A stretch of DNA of 64,000 nt, taken from positions 18,939-82,938 of the forward strand of contig NZ_KB899260.1 of NCBI RefSeq assembly GCF_000378105.1, read 5' to 3'. Below, piece after piece: positions 27,501-35,789 of the stretch; within the stretch, counting starts at the first letter, position 1, and every line of letters starts with the position of its first letter. The notes beneath the pieces are model-generated. The model was not told where the DNA came from. It saw only the letters and a program-made list of their open reading frames with translations, and did no database searches. Made by a program: the position numbers and the translations under genes. The DNA is from Rubritalea marina DSM 17716. GTDB lineage: Bacteria; Verrucomicrobiota; Verrucomicrobiia; Verrucomicrobiales; Akkermansiaceae.

Positions 27501-28074
27501 AGGCGGGGAGAATGATCTCAGCATGTTCACTGGTCGAACAGATGAGGCGCGTGAAAGGGAGAGTTTCAGTACCTTCATAACCTTCGCTGAGTTCATGATG
27601 GACTAGATCACCAAGAGCTTTTTGTCCAAGGGCGTCGAAGAATTCGTGGAATACTTTGAGCCCTGTTTCTTTGTTGCTGGAGGCATCGATCAGAACATAC
27701 AGTTGGAGCGCGAGTTGCGGGTAATAATCTGCATCTAGTAGATAGGTGATGTCTGCGATGAGGCTCGTAGGAGCCTTGGGAGAATTTAGGGCTTTCTCAA
27801 GCCTGTGCGAGAGCCAGTAATGATCAGCTTCGGGGAAGGCATTGCGCAGGAAATCTAAGGCGACTTCAGATTCGGATGGGTCGACTTTACGGTCTAATGC
27901 GACGAAGGCTGCAAAGACCTCTATGATTGGAATCGCAAGAGGTGTCTTGGGTTTGAGCGGCTTGCGGACCCATGCCTTCAGGCGGGAAGATGATGGGGTC
28001 AACTTCGCTTTCTCTGGTCGCTTTCTGGCATTGCTGGAAGGCATACTTAATTGATAAGCTGTTTGAATAGGCAT
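24520..28074 (-). CDS. TerB-like/FHA-like/ABC transporter fusion protein
   Basis: A 1184-residue membrane ATPase. Residues about 25-150 are helical and TerB-like (IIEVFAAFVALDRKVDPSE). Residues about 160-460 are beta-rich with at least one FHA-like region (LINNHPVKSGAQIADGALIRL), as in proteins that bind phosphothreonine. The ABC domain shows Walker A GPSGCGKST (485-493), signature ISGGERGRL (about 590) and Walker B IFLFDEP (about 608). Six hydrophobic helices at about 830-1010 and another at the C terminus make an ABC-2/ABCG-type half transporter. Substrate unknown. A GTG/TTG-type start upstream would add 30 basic residues; the ATG at 28074 is preferred. It is divergent from ftsH, 115 bases apart. 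Confidence 0.85.
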   Translation of the reverse strand: MPIQTAYQLSMPSSNARKRPEKAKLTPSSSRLKAWVRKPLKPKTPLAIPIIEVFAAFVALDRKVDPSESEVALDFLRNAFPEADHYWLSHRLEKALNSPKAPTSLIADITYLLDADYYPQLALQLYVLIDASSNKETGLKVFHEFFDALGQKALGDLVHHELSEGYEGTETLPFTRLICSTSEHAEIILPASNDNYAFRLYQSGEVIIIRNTGGQALWLSGVNLPPGHKVRMRSHQRIILPNWTLNFTDLNFFLNYEKTKQPRAIFLHEADSGLVAERVRTRLSSVRIDFGTTAKVHGIRNNGIQAKGIFISESKPIELQLHDSITLSNGSVVTLEDIRQKAIVAGGRFKLSPGKQTCIVSNDPLAIGKGDLLISPNLAGKITIRISYDPITSIGELEIIESERTLLINNHPVKSGAQIADGALIRLSASQAIRCRFSEGIIDEERTVIQELHLDGISHRFNKNSTALDSINFKVMRGEMLCIMGPSGCGKSTLLATIAGHLKPDRGHVRFNGISLYQHRSRLAPFITMMPQEEALNPHLTVREHLIHASAIRRPHLDISEHERRTESILAELALSPLAERKVGSAGDKTISGGERGRLNLGLDLGSAAEIFLFDEPISGLSSKDSEHVTETLRALARDKIVLASLHRPGASVLALFDKVLLLDKGGKVAYFGSPSGMNRYFAQASNELHIPNHHRHQGGNQNADFVFDVLETPLLSTIGTHESQSFTRRFPPSFWQERHENHRLIQKVAVGNEEVQTQLGDMPRADDNMPIPVPRPRRIRDQFILFITHLKRAAVAKVRNKGTFYSTILEAPLLSLLIALTLRASAEGSYEFSTGLHIVTYLFLAVTVAMFLGLTNSATEILRDMPVLRRERNTRYGTGLYIAAKFTTLSLLAIIQCAIFVSLGHFMLEIKEMWLSHWLWTSLTAMTGTAMALLISTIVKSERAALSSIPLLLVPQLLLAGALVPFGEMNRGLFIGGDAARNDGAEPVPAIFMPLRYSFEGIILSQATENPFERERRNIQKEIERLKQKPMSNDDSSDASPLSGFEAERIKILTAGLTRLYAAEATNQDDAAILAHAIARASLYGSMRELEAINIYQGAEDETKPVQSFFQNTRAELLVRRAEMHRVDMHAAQDRSIFLAEWKFWFNQKLPSLFWCKLVLAMISIICVIMATAIMTRWNRRTN

Positions 28075-28189
28075 TAGAAGAAAAGCTTTGAGAAAAAAGG
28101 ATTTCTTTTTTCCGAACCCGCAGTATCTTTCACCAGACCTAGATCTACCTAGCGTGAGGGCCAAACTCGTACACTTTTAGAAGAATCAG

Positions 28190-30598
28190 ATGTCAGAAGA
28201 ACAACCACCTCAAGAAGACCCCAAGCAGAATCCACCGCGTAACGGCCAGCCAAGTCCTCCAAAAGGGCCTAATTGGCGAGTGATGGTTCTTTTCTCTATT
28301 GCTCTTGGAGTTCTGGTACTTGCGTATTTTAGTACCAACGAACCAAAAGGTAAGGAAATCGATTTTGGGCAATTCCGCCGTGCATTAGAGAGTGAGAAGA
28401 TTCTCCTGAATCCAATGGCGATCCCTGCTGTGTATGAAGCCGGTGATCAAGCTCAAAAGGCTCAAGCTCTCAAGGATTTGAAGCTAACCGCTGATAGTGG
28501 GCTGAAGTTCGTGACCAAAGACTCTACAACTTCGGGTCAGGTGAAAGGTTTCCTCGATGTTGCCGAATACCGTGACATGAGTGATAAACCGAAGCTTCAG
28601 AGGTTTCGCGTGGCTATTGATACTAGTCTCGATGAAAGCTTTGTCAGTGACCTGCGTGACCAGTACACTTTACCATTGGTGGCAGTTGACCAACTTCCCA
28701 CTTCCAACGATGCTGAAGTAGCCACGCTGAAGCAATTGAGGAAGTGGTTGGCCATGAGCGAAGTGGTGAGCTCTGGGGAGCATTATTTGGTTCTCTTCAA
28801 GCAAGCAAATACTAGCGACGCTTTTCTCGAGGGGGTGCGTGAGGTGTACCCAGTGAAGCAAGGTGTTAGCCCTGATTACAAACCATTCACAGTATCGGTG
28901 AACCTTTTTGCCATTAGTGAAGCGGAGCGTAAACTGCTAGAGTCTGCTCGTACCTCTGCAGAGAGCAACACGATGGGTTTTGTGTTGATGCAGGTATTGC
29001 CGATTCTCTTAGTAGTCGGGCTGCTCTTTTTCTTGTTCCGCTTCCAAATGAAGAATGCAGGTAAGGGAGCAATGAACTTTGGGAAATCAAAAGCAAAGCT
29101 CCTTTCCATGGGTAAAGGTAAAGTGACCTTTAAAGATGTTGCTGGGATCCATGAGGCAAAAGAAGAACTCTATGAAATCGTAGATTTCCTCAAGGCCCCT
29201 AAGAAATTTGAGAAGCTTGGGGCGAATATTCCAAAAGGTGTGCTTATGGTAGGCCCTCCTGGAACCGGTAAGACTTTGTTGGCTCGTGCAATTGCAGGTG
29301 AAGCTGAGGTACCGTTTTTCTCCATCAGTGGATCTGACTTTGTAGAAATGTTTGTTGGGGTGGGTGCTAGCCGTGTGCGGGATATGTTCGAACAAGGGAA
29401 AAAGAATGCACCATGTATCGTATTTGTCGATGAAATCGACGCCGTGGGTCGCCACCGTGGCCAAGGTATGGGGGGAGGCAATGACGAGCGTGAACAAACC
29501 CTGAACGCTCTCTTGGTTGAGATGGACGGTTTCGACGCTCGTTCCGGCGTGATTATCATCGCTGCTACCAATAGACCAGATGTTCTAGACCCTGCGCTGT
29601 TGCGCCCAGGGCGCTTCGATCGTCAGGTGCGAGTCTCTCTCCCGGATGTGATTGGTCGTGAGCAAATCCTTAAAGTGCATGCGAAGAAGGTCAAGATGTC
29701 TGCGGATACGGACCTCAGCTTAGTAGCGCGCGGTACTCCTGGGTTTTCTGGTGCGGAGCTGGCAAATTTGATTAACGAGGCAGCCTTATTGGCCGCTCGT
29801 ACTGGAAAGAACGAGATCGGAATTGCAGAGCTCGAAGAGGCTCGTGATAAGGTGCGCTGGGGCCGTGAAAGGCGATCACTAGCGCTCTCGGACAAGGAGA
29901 AAGAAAATACAGCGTATCACGAAGCCGGACACGCAATTCTCAACATCCTTTGTGAGCACACCGATGACCTCCACAAGGTGACAATCATCCCTCGTGGACC
30001 ATCGCTTGGCATGGCCATGTTCCTGCCTAAAGAGGATAAATTTAGTTACCGTCGTGCGGAATTGATCGATCAACTATGCGTGGCTATGGGTGGGCGTGTT
30101 GCAGAGGAGATTACCTTTGGCAACCCAACAAATGGTGCCATGGGAGACATCCGTCAGGCCACGAGCATTGCACGAAAAATGGTATGCGAATGGGGAATGA
30201 GTGACGATCTAGGTATGGTGGAATATGGTAGTGACAATCAGGCTGAGATGTTCATTCCCGGTGATTCAAAGTCCTATTCTGAAGAAACTGCGAGGAAGAT
30301 CGATTTTGAAATCAAGAATTTGATCGATTCTGCTTATGATCGTGCCACTCAGCTACTGACTGAGAAAAAGCAGACACTTGCGATTGTTGCGCAGGCATTG
30401 CTTGAGTATGAAACTCTCAATGGTCAGCAGATTCAGGACTTGATTGAAAAAGGCTACATGGAGAACCCGCCAAGTGAACCAAGCCCTCCCGAGCCACCAC
30501 TGGCCCCTGCTGAAGATACGGTGGCTAAGGTGAAAGGCGAGGAATCTAAAGACGACGATGAACCACTTGCTGGTGAAGTGGTAGGAGCTCCAGCTTAG
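28190..30598 (+). CDS. ftsH: ATP-dependent zinc metalloprotease FtsH
   Basis: FtsH degrades misassembled membrane proteins and regulatory proteins at the inner membrane. It has 802 residues, against about 640 in Escherichia coli. A first helix lies at about 28-48. A periplasmic region of about 210 residues, roughly double the usual size, precedes the second helix ([20 protein letters not shown], about 263-282). The AAA domain has Walker A GPPGTGKT at about 355, Walker [13 protein letters not shown], and the second region of homology [20 protein letters not shown]. The zinc site is H577-E-A-G-H581. The C terminus is proline- and acid-rich. Confidence 0.97.
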   Translation: MSEEQPPQEDPKQNPPRNGQPSPPKGPNWRVMVLFSIALGVLVLAYFSTNEPKGKEIDFGQFRRALESEKILLNPMAIPAVYEAGDQAQKAQALKDLKLTADSGLKFVTKDSTTSGQVKGFLDVAEYRDMSDKPKLQRFRVAIDTSLDESFVSDLRDQYTLPLVAVDQLPTSNDAEVATLKQLRKWLAMSEVVSSGEHYLVLFKQANTSDAFLEGVREVYPVKQGVSPDYKPFTVSVNLFAISEAERKLLESARTSAESNTMGFVLMQVLPILLVVGLLFFLFRFQMKNAGKGAMNFGKSKAKLLSMGKGKVTFKDVAGIHEAKEELYEIVDFLKAPKKFEKLGANIPKGVLMVGPPGTGKTLLARAIAGEAEVPFFSISGSDFVEMFVGVGASRVRDMFEQGKKNAPCIVFVDEIDAVGRHRGQGMGGGNDEREQTLNALLVEMDGFDARSGVIIIAATNRPDVLDPALLRPGRFDRQVRVSLPDVIGREQILKVHAKKVKMSADTDLSLVARGTPGFSGAELANLINEAALLAARTGKNEIGIAELEEARDKVRWGRERRSLALSDKEKENTAYHEAGHAILNILCEHTDDLHKVTIIPRGPSLGMAMFLPKEDKFSYRRAELIDQLCVAMGGRVAEEITFGNPTNGAMGDIRQATSIARKMVCEWGMSDDLGMVEYGSDNQAEMFIPGDSKSYSEETARKIDFEIKNLIDSAYDRATQLLTEKKQTLAIVAQALLEYETLNGQQIQDLIEKGYMENPPSEPSPPEPPLAPAEDTVAKVKGEESKDDDEPLAGEVVGAPA

Positions 30599-30625
30599 TA
30601 ATTCTAGTGAATTGATTTAGAAACT

Positions 30626-30656
30626 AAAATGCACGGCTAAATGCCGTGCATTTTTT
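30626..30656. terminator. Terminator between ftsH and the kinase gene, bidirectional
   Basis: A perfect 12-base stem (30626-30637 with 30643-30654) with a five-base loop and six T on the plus strand. On the minus strand four T follow, so it could also end the long pilus operon, whose last stop is 60 bases away. Confidence 0.9.
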
Positions 30657-30717
30657 ATGTTTGATGGGCAATACTCTATTTCAACTTATGTATTCAAGCT
30701 GGCAATATATCACTCTA

Positions 30718-32469
30718 TCATGGACTCTCGTGAGATTGTAGCAGTGAATCTAACCATTCAGGTGAATTGCCGCTCAGGAGATTACTTAAAAAATCTAGTT
30801 GGGTGGCAAATAGGAAGTCGTCTGGGCTTCTGTGTGATGAGGCATAGAAAAATAGAGCAAAGCCAAGTAGTTGCAAGATGACTGCTTGCGTTCCTTTTTG
30901 TGGTGAGACAATCGCATAAATGATATCAGTGAATACTGGGAGAATGAGCGATGTGAGGACCCAACGTGTGTCGTCAGCCATCATGCGCATGCGGCTGAAG
31001 ATCATGCCGCAGATCACTAAGCCCAGAGCCGCTGCTGAGAATGTCATTTGCCACATCTCTGGGAATAAGTAGAGGAATGCACCTACGCATATCCCCAAAC
31101 CAATTAAGGTAATGATTTCGATTGGAGAATCAGGCTTCTCTATCATTTCGACCTTCACCTTTGCGGCTTTGATTGCAGCTTTTTGGGCTCTGATGCGTTG
31201 TGAGTTACGGAGTGCAACCTTCTTTTTCTTGGGTGGTCGAGGTGGTTTGACCACGGCTTCTTGAAATTCCTCTTTAAATTCAGGAATTTCTTTAGCTGGA
31301 GTCCATTGGCCAATACGCTGCTGGTAGATTTGGTCGTGTTCTTTGATGTAACCATCGGCAATGAGTTCACAGACTTTACTGAAGGGAACTGGTCCCTTTC
31401 TGTTGCCGTCGATGGAAAAATACCACATGTTTTGCGGGCGCTGTTGTTCCACTCTATCGGCTAACGGGGTGCTTTCCGCAGCCATTGGGGCCGTGGCGGG
31501 TCCGCCCTTCTTGGATCGATTAAACTCAGCCTCTTGTTGCTTGGATAGTTTGATACTTGTTTTTGTATGAGAGGATGCGGCATCAAGTGTCGACTCGGTG
31601 AGGTTTTGATCCATGTTAACCTCGGCGTAGTGCTTGAGAGCATCGATGCCTTCGATAGAGAGTAGCTGTCTGAGGGAATCCTGGCACTTGGCGAATCGTT
31701 CACTCGGCTCTTGGCTCAGGTGAGTTTCGACCCATTGACAAAGTGCCTCAGGTAACTCTGGTGCTACTTCTTTGAGTGGGATGAAAGCGTTTCTCATGTG
31801 AGCGGCCATGATCAATACGGAGGAGTCTCCATCGAAGGGGTATTTGCCTGTTAGCATGTAATAAAATAGGCAGCCTAGGGAGTAGAGATCACTTTGAGCT
31901 GATGGAATTTGATTATCCAATACCTCAGGAGCCATGCAATGAATAGAGCCTACCACTGAGTGATTGTTGAGTTCTTGCTCAGAGACGTCTTTATCAGAGT
32001 TTTTGAAGGACATCCCGAAATCTAGGACCGTGGCGTGGTAGTTTTCATTGTCCAGTTTTGATAGTAGGATATTGGCAGGCTTGAGATCGCAATGAAGAAC
32101 GCCGTGGCTATGGGATGACTCCATTGCGCTCAGCAGTTGGGTGCTAATGTAACAAAAACTTTCAAGGCTCAGGGGTTTTGATCCAACTACTTTATCGAGG
32201 CTTTCACCTTCGATAAACTCCATAATAATGTCCCCGCCTTTGTCGCTCTCGATCACGTCAAAAACAGAAACAATGCTAGGGTGTTTGAGCCCAGCTAGGA
32301 TTTTTGCCTCACTCAGGAGCTGATTACTTAATTTATGGCAGGCTCCGTCGTTATTGAGGTCGAGGCGTTTCAGGGCAACATCACGGTCGAGTTTCGTGTC
32401 GTGTGCAAGGTAGACTGAGCCGAAACCTCCGGAACCTAGTTTTCTGATGATTTGATGTCGCTCACTCAT
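30718..32469 (-). CDS. Ser/Thr protein kinase with GYF_2 domain and C-terminal membrane helices
   Basis: A 583-residue Hanks-type kinase. It has a Gly-rich loop GSGGFGSVYLAHD (about 12-24) and the VAIK-type lysine in DVALKRL. The catalytic loop reads H126-C-D128-L-K-P-A-N, with Cys where most kinases have Arg. DFG is at 150-152, followed by MAPEVL. After a low-complexity linker, a GYF_2 domain lies at about 345-395 (MWYFSIDGNRKGPVP to GQWTPAKEIPEF). About four hydrophobic helices at about 445-560 anchor it in the inner membrane. It is the last gene of the minus-strand pilus array and probably regulates that machine, though this is inferred from position. Confidence 0.93.
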   Translation of the reverse strand: MSERHQIIRKLGSGGFGSVYLAHDTKLDRDVALKRLDLNNDGACHKLSNQLLSEAKILAGLKHPSIVSVFDVIESDKGGDIIMEFIEGESLDKVVGSKPLSLESFCYISTQLLSAMESSHSHGVLHCDLKPANILLSKLDNENYHATVLDFGMSFKNSDKDVSEQELNNHSVVGSIHCMAPEVLDNQIPSAQSDLYSLGCLFYYMLTGKYPFDGDSSVLIMAAHMRNAFIPLKEVAPELPEALCQWVETHLSQEPSERFAKCQDSLRQLLSIEGIDALKHYAEVNMDQNLTESTLDAASSHTKTSIKLSKQQEAEFNRSKKGGPATAPMAAESTPLADRVEQQRPQNMWYFSIDGNRKGPVPFSKVCELIADGYIKEHDQIYQQRIGQWTPAKEIPEFKEEFQEAVVKPPRPPKKKKVALRNSQRIRAQKAAIKAAKVKVEMIEKPDSPIEIITLIGLGICVGAFLYLFPEMWQMTFSAAALGLVICGMIFSRMRMMADDTRWVLTSLILPVFTDIIYAIVSPQKGTQAVILQLLGFALFFYASSHRSPDDFLFATQLDFLSNLLSGNSPEWLDSLLQSHESP

Positions 32470-32496
32470 GATTGTGTTCGTGATTAGCTCGTTGAG

Positions 32497-32955
32497 TTAT
32501 TGGTCAATCGGGGGGAGCAATGGGTTGTTACTAAAGTCGAAGGGAAGCTCACCGTTATCCTGTGAGGGAGTTCGAGGCTCTGTGCGAAGCGGCCTGAAGC
32601 TTGCACTGTGTGTGTCTAGGCGGAATTGAATCGCATTGACTTCACGATTCAATTCGGACTGTTGTCTCAGCATCATAGATTGCTGTTGCTTGAGTTGGTT
32701 TAGTTGCTGGGCGACAGTGTCGTTGGAGTCGGGTGAAGATGGCTTTACGAATGATGGAGCATCCTGAGCGTTCTTGGAATCAGGGGTAAAAGCCAAGGTG
32801 TCAGTACCATCAGCCTCCTGAAGTACCGCTACTACAGGAAGAGTACCTTCTTCAGCCTTCTGGATGAGCTGCTCAATCTCCAGGTGGTGTTTGATTCCCA
32901 CTCCGAGACTAATTCCAGTCAAGCTGGCACAGATACTGGCTAAAAGAACGTTCAT
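32497..32955 (-). CDS. Small membrane-anchored coiled-coil protein, unknown
   Basis: Not recognised. The 152 residues begin with a hydrophobic segment (VLLASICASLTGISLGVGI, residues 3-21) and continue into an acidic region. A Gln-rich coiled coil at about 80-118 (QLNQLKQQQSMMLRQQSELN) would permit oligomers. The end is proline-rich. It lies between the kinase gene (27 bases) and another unknown gene (6 bases), so co-transcription and a role in the same envelope complex are likely. Confidence 0.7.
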   Translation of the reverse strand: MNVLLASICASLTGISLGVGIKHHLEIEQLIQKAEEGTLPVVAVLQEADGTDTLAFTPDSKNAQDAPSFVKPSSPDSNDTVAQQLNQLKQQQSMMLRQQSELNREVNAIQFRLDTHSASFRPLRTEPRTPSQDNGELPFDFSNNPLLPPIDQ

Positions 32956-32961
32956 GGATGA

Positions 32962-33705
32962 TTACTTTGGAAGAGTTTCGACCAGGGCGTTGAGTTTTTG
33001 AATGCTGGATGCGATGGCATCTACCGCCTGGCCCAGCTGCGTGTTTGTTTTGGTGAGTTGCGCGGAGATGCTTTGAGTTTGTTTGTATCCTTCATCAATT
33101 CTGTAGCCCGGTTCTGAGACTTGAATGACTTTGTTAGATTCTTCAGGTACTAGAACATAGGGGATCACCTCAAGTGGAAGAGAGTCGTGCTGTGTGGTCT
33201 GAACTTCTAGTTGATATGACTGGCTAGAGTGGGCTGGAATATAACGCCAGCCGATCGGAGGGTTCTGCAGCGGTTTAGGTGACCATGGGCTCAATATTTT
33301 AATCGTCGTAGGGTCACCAGAGAAGGAAACCTGTTTTTTGATTTTAACTCGAACGACCACGGCATCATCTTGAGGTATCTCAGTGTCAGTAAAATCTGAG
33401 CTTTCTTCCTCTAGTTGAGGGGCTTCAGTTGCAGATCCTTCTGGGATCGCGGTATCCTCGACCTCCGTGGTATCAGAAATGCGATCATCATCTGAGGGTT
33501 CAGTTGATGTAGGCTGGTCTTCTGATGATAAATTGGGGATTGGAGGGAATGGAGATTCGTTCTCAGTTTGGGAATCAGCCTCTTGCGCTGATTGATCGTC
33601 GAGTTCGAGTTCGAGTTCGAGTTCGAGTTCGAGATCCTGTGCAGAAGCATGGAAAGCAAGAAGGAGGCTCACCCCAATGGGTGCGTATGTGTTGAGCGTT
33701 TTCAT
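32962..33705 (-). CDS. Secreted acidic protein with Glu-Leu repeat, unknown
   Basis: Not recognised. The 247 residues start with a signal peptide (LNTYAPIGVSLLLAFHASAQ, cleaved near residue 22). The mature N terminus is a tandem Glu-Leu repeat (DLELELELELELDD) encoded by a perfect hexanucleotide repeat. Residues about 37-115 are acidic and rich in Ser, Pro and Thr, probably disordered. Residues about 120-200 look folded (WSPKPLQNPPIGWRYIPA), and the C-terminal 40 residues are helical (TQLGQAVDAIASSIQKLNAL). It abuts the upstream gene with one shared base and belongs to the pilus array by position. Confidence 0.72.
   Translation of the reverse strand: MKTLNTYAPIGVSLLLAFHASAQDLELELELELELDDQSAQEADSQTENESPFPPIPNLSSEDQPTSTEPSDDDRISDTTEVEDTAIPEGSATEAPQLEEESSDFTDTEIPQDDAVVVRVKIKKQVSFSGDPTTIKILSPWSPKPLQNPPIGWRYIPAHSSQSYQLEVQTTQHDSLPLEVIPYVLVPEESNKVIQVSEPGYRIDEGYKQTQSISAQLTKTNTQLGQAVDAIASSIQKLNALVETLPK
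33601..33630. repeat. Hexanucleotide tandem repeat (GAGTTC)5
   Basis: Five perfect copies of GAGTTC run from 33601 to 33630, followed by a degenerate GAGATC. On the minus strand each unit encodes Glu-Leu inside the secreted acidic protein. Because the unit is six bases, copy-number change would alter protein length without shifting the frame. Confidence 0.95.
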
Positions 33706-34403
33706 TACTTTGAGACTTTGATGGTGTTCTTACTCTTTCCTTCGAGGAGGCTAGCGTGATTAATCGTTGAATGAGGAAGGGATGGGCTATCGGCACGGAG
33801 AGCTTCAATAGGTTGTGAGTCCATGAGTAATTTATCCCAGGCGCGCTGGATGTTCTGGCCATCTGTGTGTAACTTCTTAACTTGAGCGTGGTAGATTTTT
33901 AGAGCTCGTAGGATACGGCCAGCCTCATTTGCCTCCGCTGGAGAAAATCGAAGACCTCTTGTTTGGTAGATGACAGGCACTTCTAGAATGACTCGTTCAT
34001 TGCCTTGGTCGGATTGGACCAGGAGCACGTGCTGAATAGCATCATTGGTTTCTTCGAAGCCGACCAGTCGCTCGGTAGAGCTGTCTGAGGGAACGGGAAC
34101 AGAGTTTTTTCCGGAACTTGGGTCTACAGGCTGGATGGATGGTAGCTCCGCATCCATTCCTGGGAGAGAGGGGGCATCCACGAGGCTGGAAGCCATACTG
34201 CTGGCCTCAGGAGCTTGTGGCGTTGAAGTACCTCCTTCGGTAATCACGCTATCAGATGGAGCAGATGTGGCTGCTTGCACAATTTCAGTGGGCTTGGTCA
34301 CATAGAGCCAACAGAAAAAGACTGCTGCCAAGGTGCTGAAAATGAGCAGAAACTTATAGGTGAGTGAGACATCTCCTCCGGATGAACTGGATTGAGCATT
34401 CAT
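33705..34403 (-). CDS. Bitopic inner-membrane protein in pilus array, unknown
   Basis: Not recognised. From the ATG at 34403 it has 232 residues. After a Ser/Gly-rich cytoplasmic stub there is one membrane helix (KFLLIFSTLAAVFFCWLYV, about residues 16-34). A Ser/Pro-rich periplasmic linker (about 40-110) follows. The folded C-terminal part contains HVLLVQSDQGNERVILEVPVIYQTRGLRFS and a helical tail. A TTG at 34475 would overlap the upstream gene and is less likely. It is one of four unknown envelope genes between the second pilin and the kinase. Confidence 0.68.
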   Translation of the reverse strand: MNAQSSSSGGDVSLTYKFLLIFSTLAAVFFCWLYVTKPTEIVQAATSAPSDSVITEGGTSTPQAPEASSMASSLVDAPSLPGMDAELPSIQPVDPSSGKNSVPVPSDSSTERLVGFEETNDAIQHVLLVQSDQGNERVILEVPVIYQTRGLRFSPAEANEAGRILRALKIYHAQVKKLHTDGQNIQRAWDKLLMDSQPIEALRADSPSLPHSTINHASLLEGKSKNTIKVSK

Positions 34404-34446
34404 GTACGTTGACTTTGTATTCTGATCTAGTGGAACTCTAGCTTTT

Positions 34447-34956
34447 TTATTCACCTTTTTCGATCTTCTCAGCAACCGTCACCAAGACTGTGTTTGAGAG
34501 TGGAGGAAACTCAGTGATGATGAGTGATGCGTTGCTTAATGCAATTTGCTTCGTTGTTTGGGCAGTGATCATCCGTGCCTGAAGTCCAGGTTGGATCGAG
34601 AGGTTGCCGAAGCTATCTAAGTCTGAGACGCCATCATCCCGGTAGATAGTGAAAAGTTGGTATGCGTCATCGATCGCAGAATGGTAAATCTTGAGTTCTT
34701 GGTTGTTGCTGAAAACCTTGAATGTAAGGCCTGTTGGAGTGCTCTCAATTGATTCAGTAGGCGTGATTTTCAGCAGACGAACCACCTCAAAATCTCCAAT
34801 AAAATCAAAGTGCTCCACCACGTCATGGTCAGGCACTACTATGGCTACCGAAGGTTCCTGTGCTCTAGCCAGCTGATTCAAGGTGCACAAAAAAACTGCC
34901 ACCATGAAATGCAAGAGGCAAAGAACATGGGGGCAGCGTCTAGAGATTTGGATCAT
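34447..34956 (-). CDS. Exported protein in pilus array, unknown
   Basis: Not recognised. The 169 residues have an N-terminal signal-like region (LCLLHFMVAVFLCTLNQLARAQ, cleavage near residue 33). The mature part is a beta-rich domain with segments such as DFEVVRLLKITPTESIESTP, GLTFKVFSNNQELKIYHSA and IALSNASLIITEFPPLSNTV. Its only cysteines are in the signal region. It follows the second pilin gene by 14 bases on the same strand. Confidence 0.68.
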   Translation of the reverse strand: MIQISRRCPHVLCLLHFMVAVFLCTLNQLARAQEPSVAIVVPDHDVVEHFDFIGDFEVVRLLKITPTESIESTPTGLTFKVFSNNQELKIYHSAIDDAYQLFTIYRDDGVSDLDSFGNLSIQPGLQARMITAQTTKQIALSNASLIITEFPPLSNTVLVTVAEKIEKGE

Positions 34957-34970
34957 TTGTGGGTTTCAGC

Positions 34971-35372
34971 TCATTTGCCCGCATCCCATTGCCCATCGTC
35001 TGTGGAGCCTGATGGGTCAGTGTACCCGGTGATGATCGGGGGACTCACATTGACTGTGATGGCGTAAACGACTCCGTCCAGTCCAGTAACGGTCGGCATC
35101 ACCCCCCCGAAAGAATCTGGTAGGTATGGAATGATATCGGCGTTTGTAATAGTTCCTACATTAGTGGTTGGATTGTCCGCTAAGAAGAGTCTCTGAGCTT
35201 GGTACACACCTTTGAGTGTCTCCCCTGCTTCTATGCCTTCTTGCCAATCTCTATAAGCAGTAACACTTATCAATACTGTGGAAAGCATGACGAGTATGAT
35301 CGATATAACGACTGTAAGTTCGATTAGCGTAAGTCCATTTTTTGGGAAGGTAGGTTTGTATAGTTTTTTCAT
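34971..35372 (-). CDS. Type IV pilin-like protein (minor pilin or pseudopilin)
   Basis: A 133-residue prepilin. The leader MKKLYKPTFPKNG is cut after Gly13, leaving LTLIELTVVIS with Glu at mature position 5, the class III signal processed by prepilin peptidase. The hydrophobic helix continues to about residue 33. The globular part is short, without a disulfide pair, and ends DGQWDAGK. Its start overlaps the previous gene's stop by four bases. Compared with the major pilin at 44.2 kb it shares the leader length and helix but not the head. Confidence 0.88.
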   Translation of the reverse strand: MKKLYKPTFPKNGLTLIELTVVISIILVMLSTVLISVTAYRDWQEGIEAGETLKGVYQAQRLFLADNPTTNVGTITNADIIPYLPDSFGGVMPTVTGLDGVVYAITVNVSPPIITGYTDPSGSTDDGQWDAGK

Positions 35373-35779
35373 TTTCTCGATTCTATGACTTCTTTGAGGG
35401 TGCTTTTGAAGTGGATGAATAAATCTGATTCAGTCAGCAAGGATCTATTCTGTATCGTTACTATGATTAATACTAAAATAACTGTTTTCCAGATAACCCT
35501 GTACGTGAAGCTGGAGTTCTTTTTGTACAATATACCATTGTACCAGTGAGACCCCTCGACTAGTGAAGTTTTGTATGTAAAGCCTTGAGCATTTAGTAGT
35601 CTAATAAAACGTTCAGCGATTGTTTTATTTTTGATTATCACTAAGTATTCATATTGGCCTGATTTTTTATTGAGAACTTTGACGCCTCTTGGGATTTTGT
35701 CAGGTACGCGAACGAGCCTTATGTGATGTTCAAATATAAATTGCTCCAAGAGCCAGCGGTCTAATTTTGTTTGATACAT
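35369..35779 (-). CDS. Single-helix protein between PilC and pilin genes, unknown
   Basis: Not recognised. The 136 residues are basic, with a soluble N-terminal region (KIPRGVKVLNKKSGQYEYLVII to FTYKTSLVEGSHWYNGILY, about residues 28-80) and one membrane helix (VIWKTVILVLIIVTIQN, about 94-110), then a short tail. No signal peptide. It lies 10 bases after the pilC-type gene and overlaps the pilin start by four bases, so translation is probably coupled. The DNA is more AT-rich than the flanking ATPase genes. Confidence 0.65.
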   Translation of the reverse strand: MYQTKLDRWLLEQFIFEHHIRLVRVPDKIPRGVKVLNKKSGQYEYLVIIKNKTIAERFIRLLNAQGFTYKTSLVEGSHWYNGILYKKNSSFTYRVIWKTVILVLIIVTIQNRSLLTESDLFIHFKSTLKEVIESRK

Positions 35780-35789
35780 CGATCTCGGT

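Noticed and set aside
29087..29571. Two long minus-strand frames inside ftsH
   Set aside because: They overlap the AAA domain of ftsH, which is certain; the compositions are rich in Ser, Thr and Pro and have no motif.
33601..33636. Tandem repeat considered as part of a CRISPR array
   Set aside because: Unit is six bases, without spacers, and it lies inside a coding frame.
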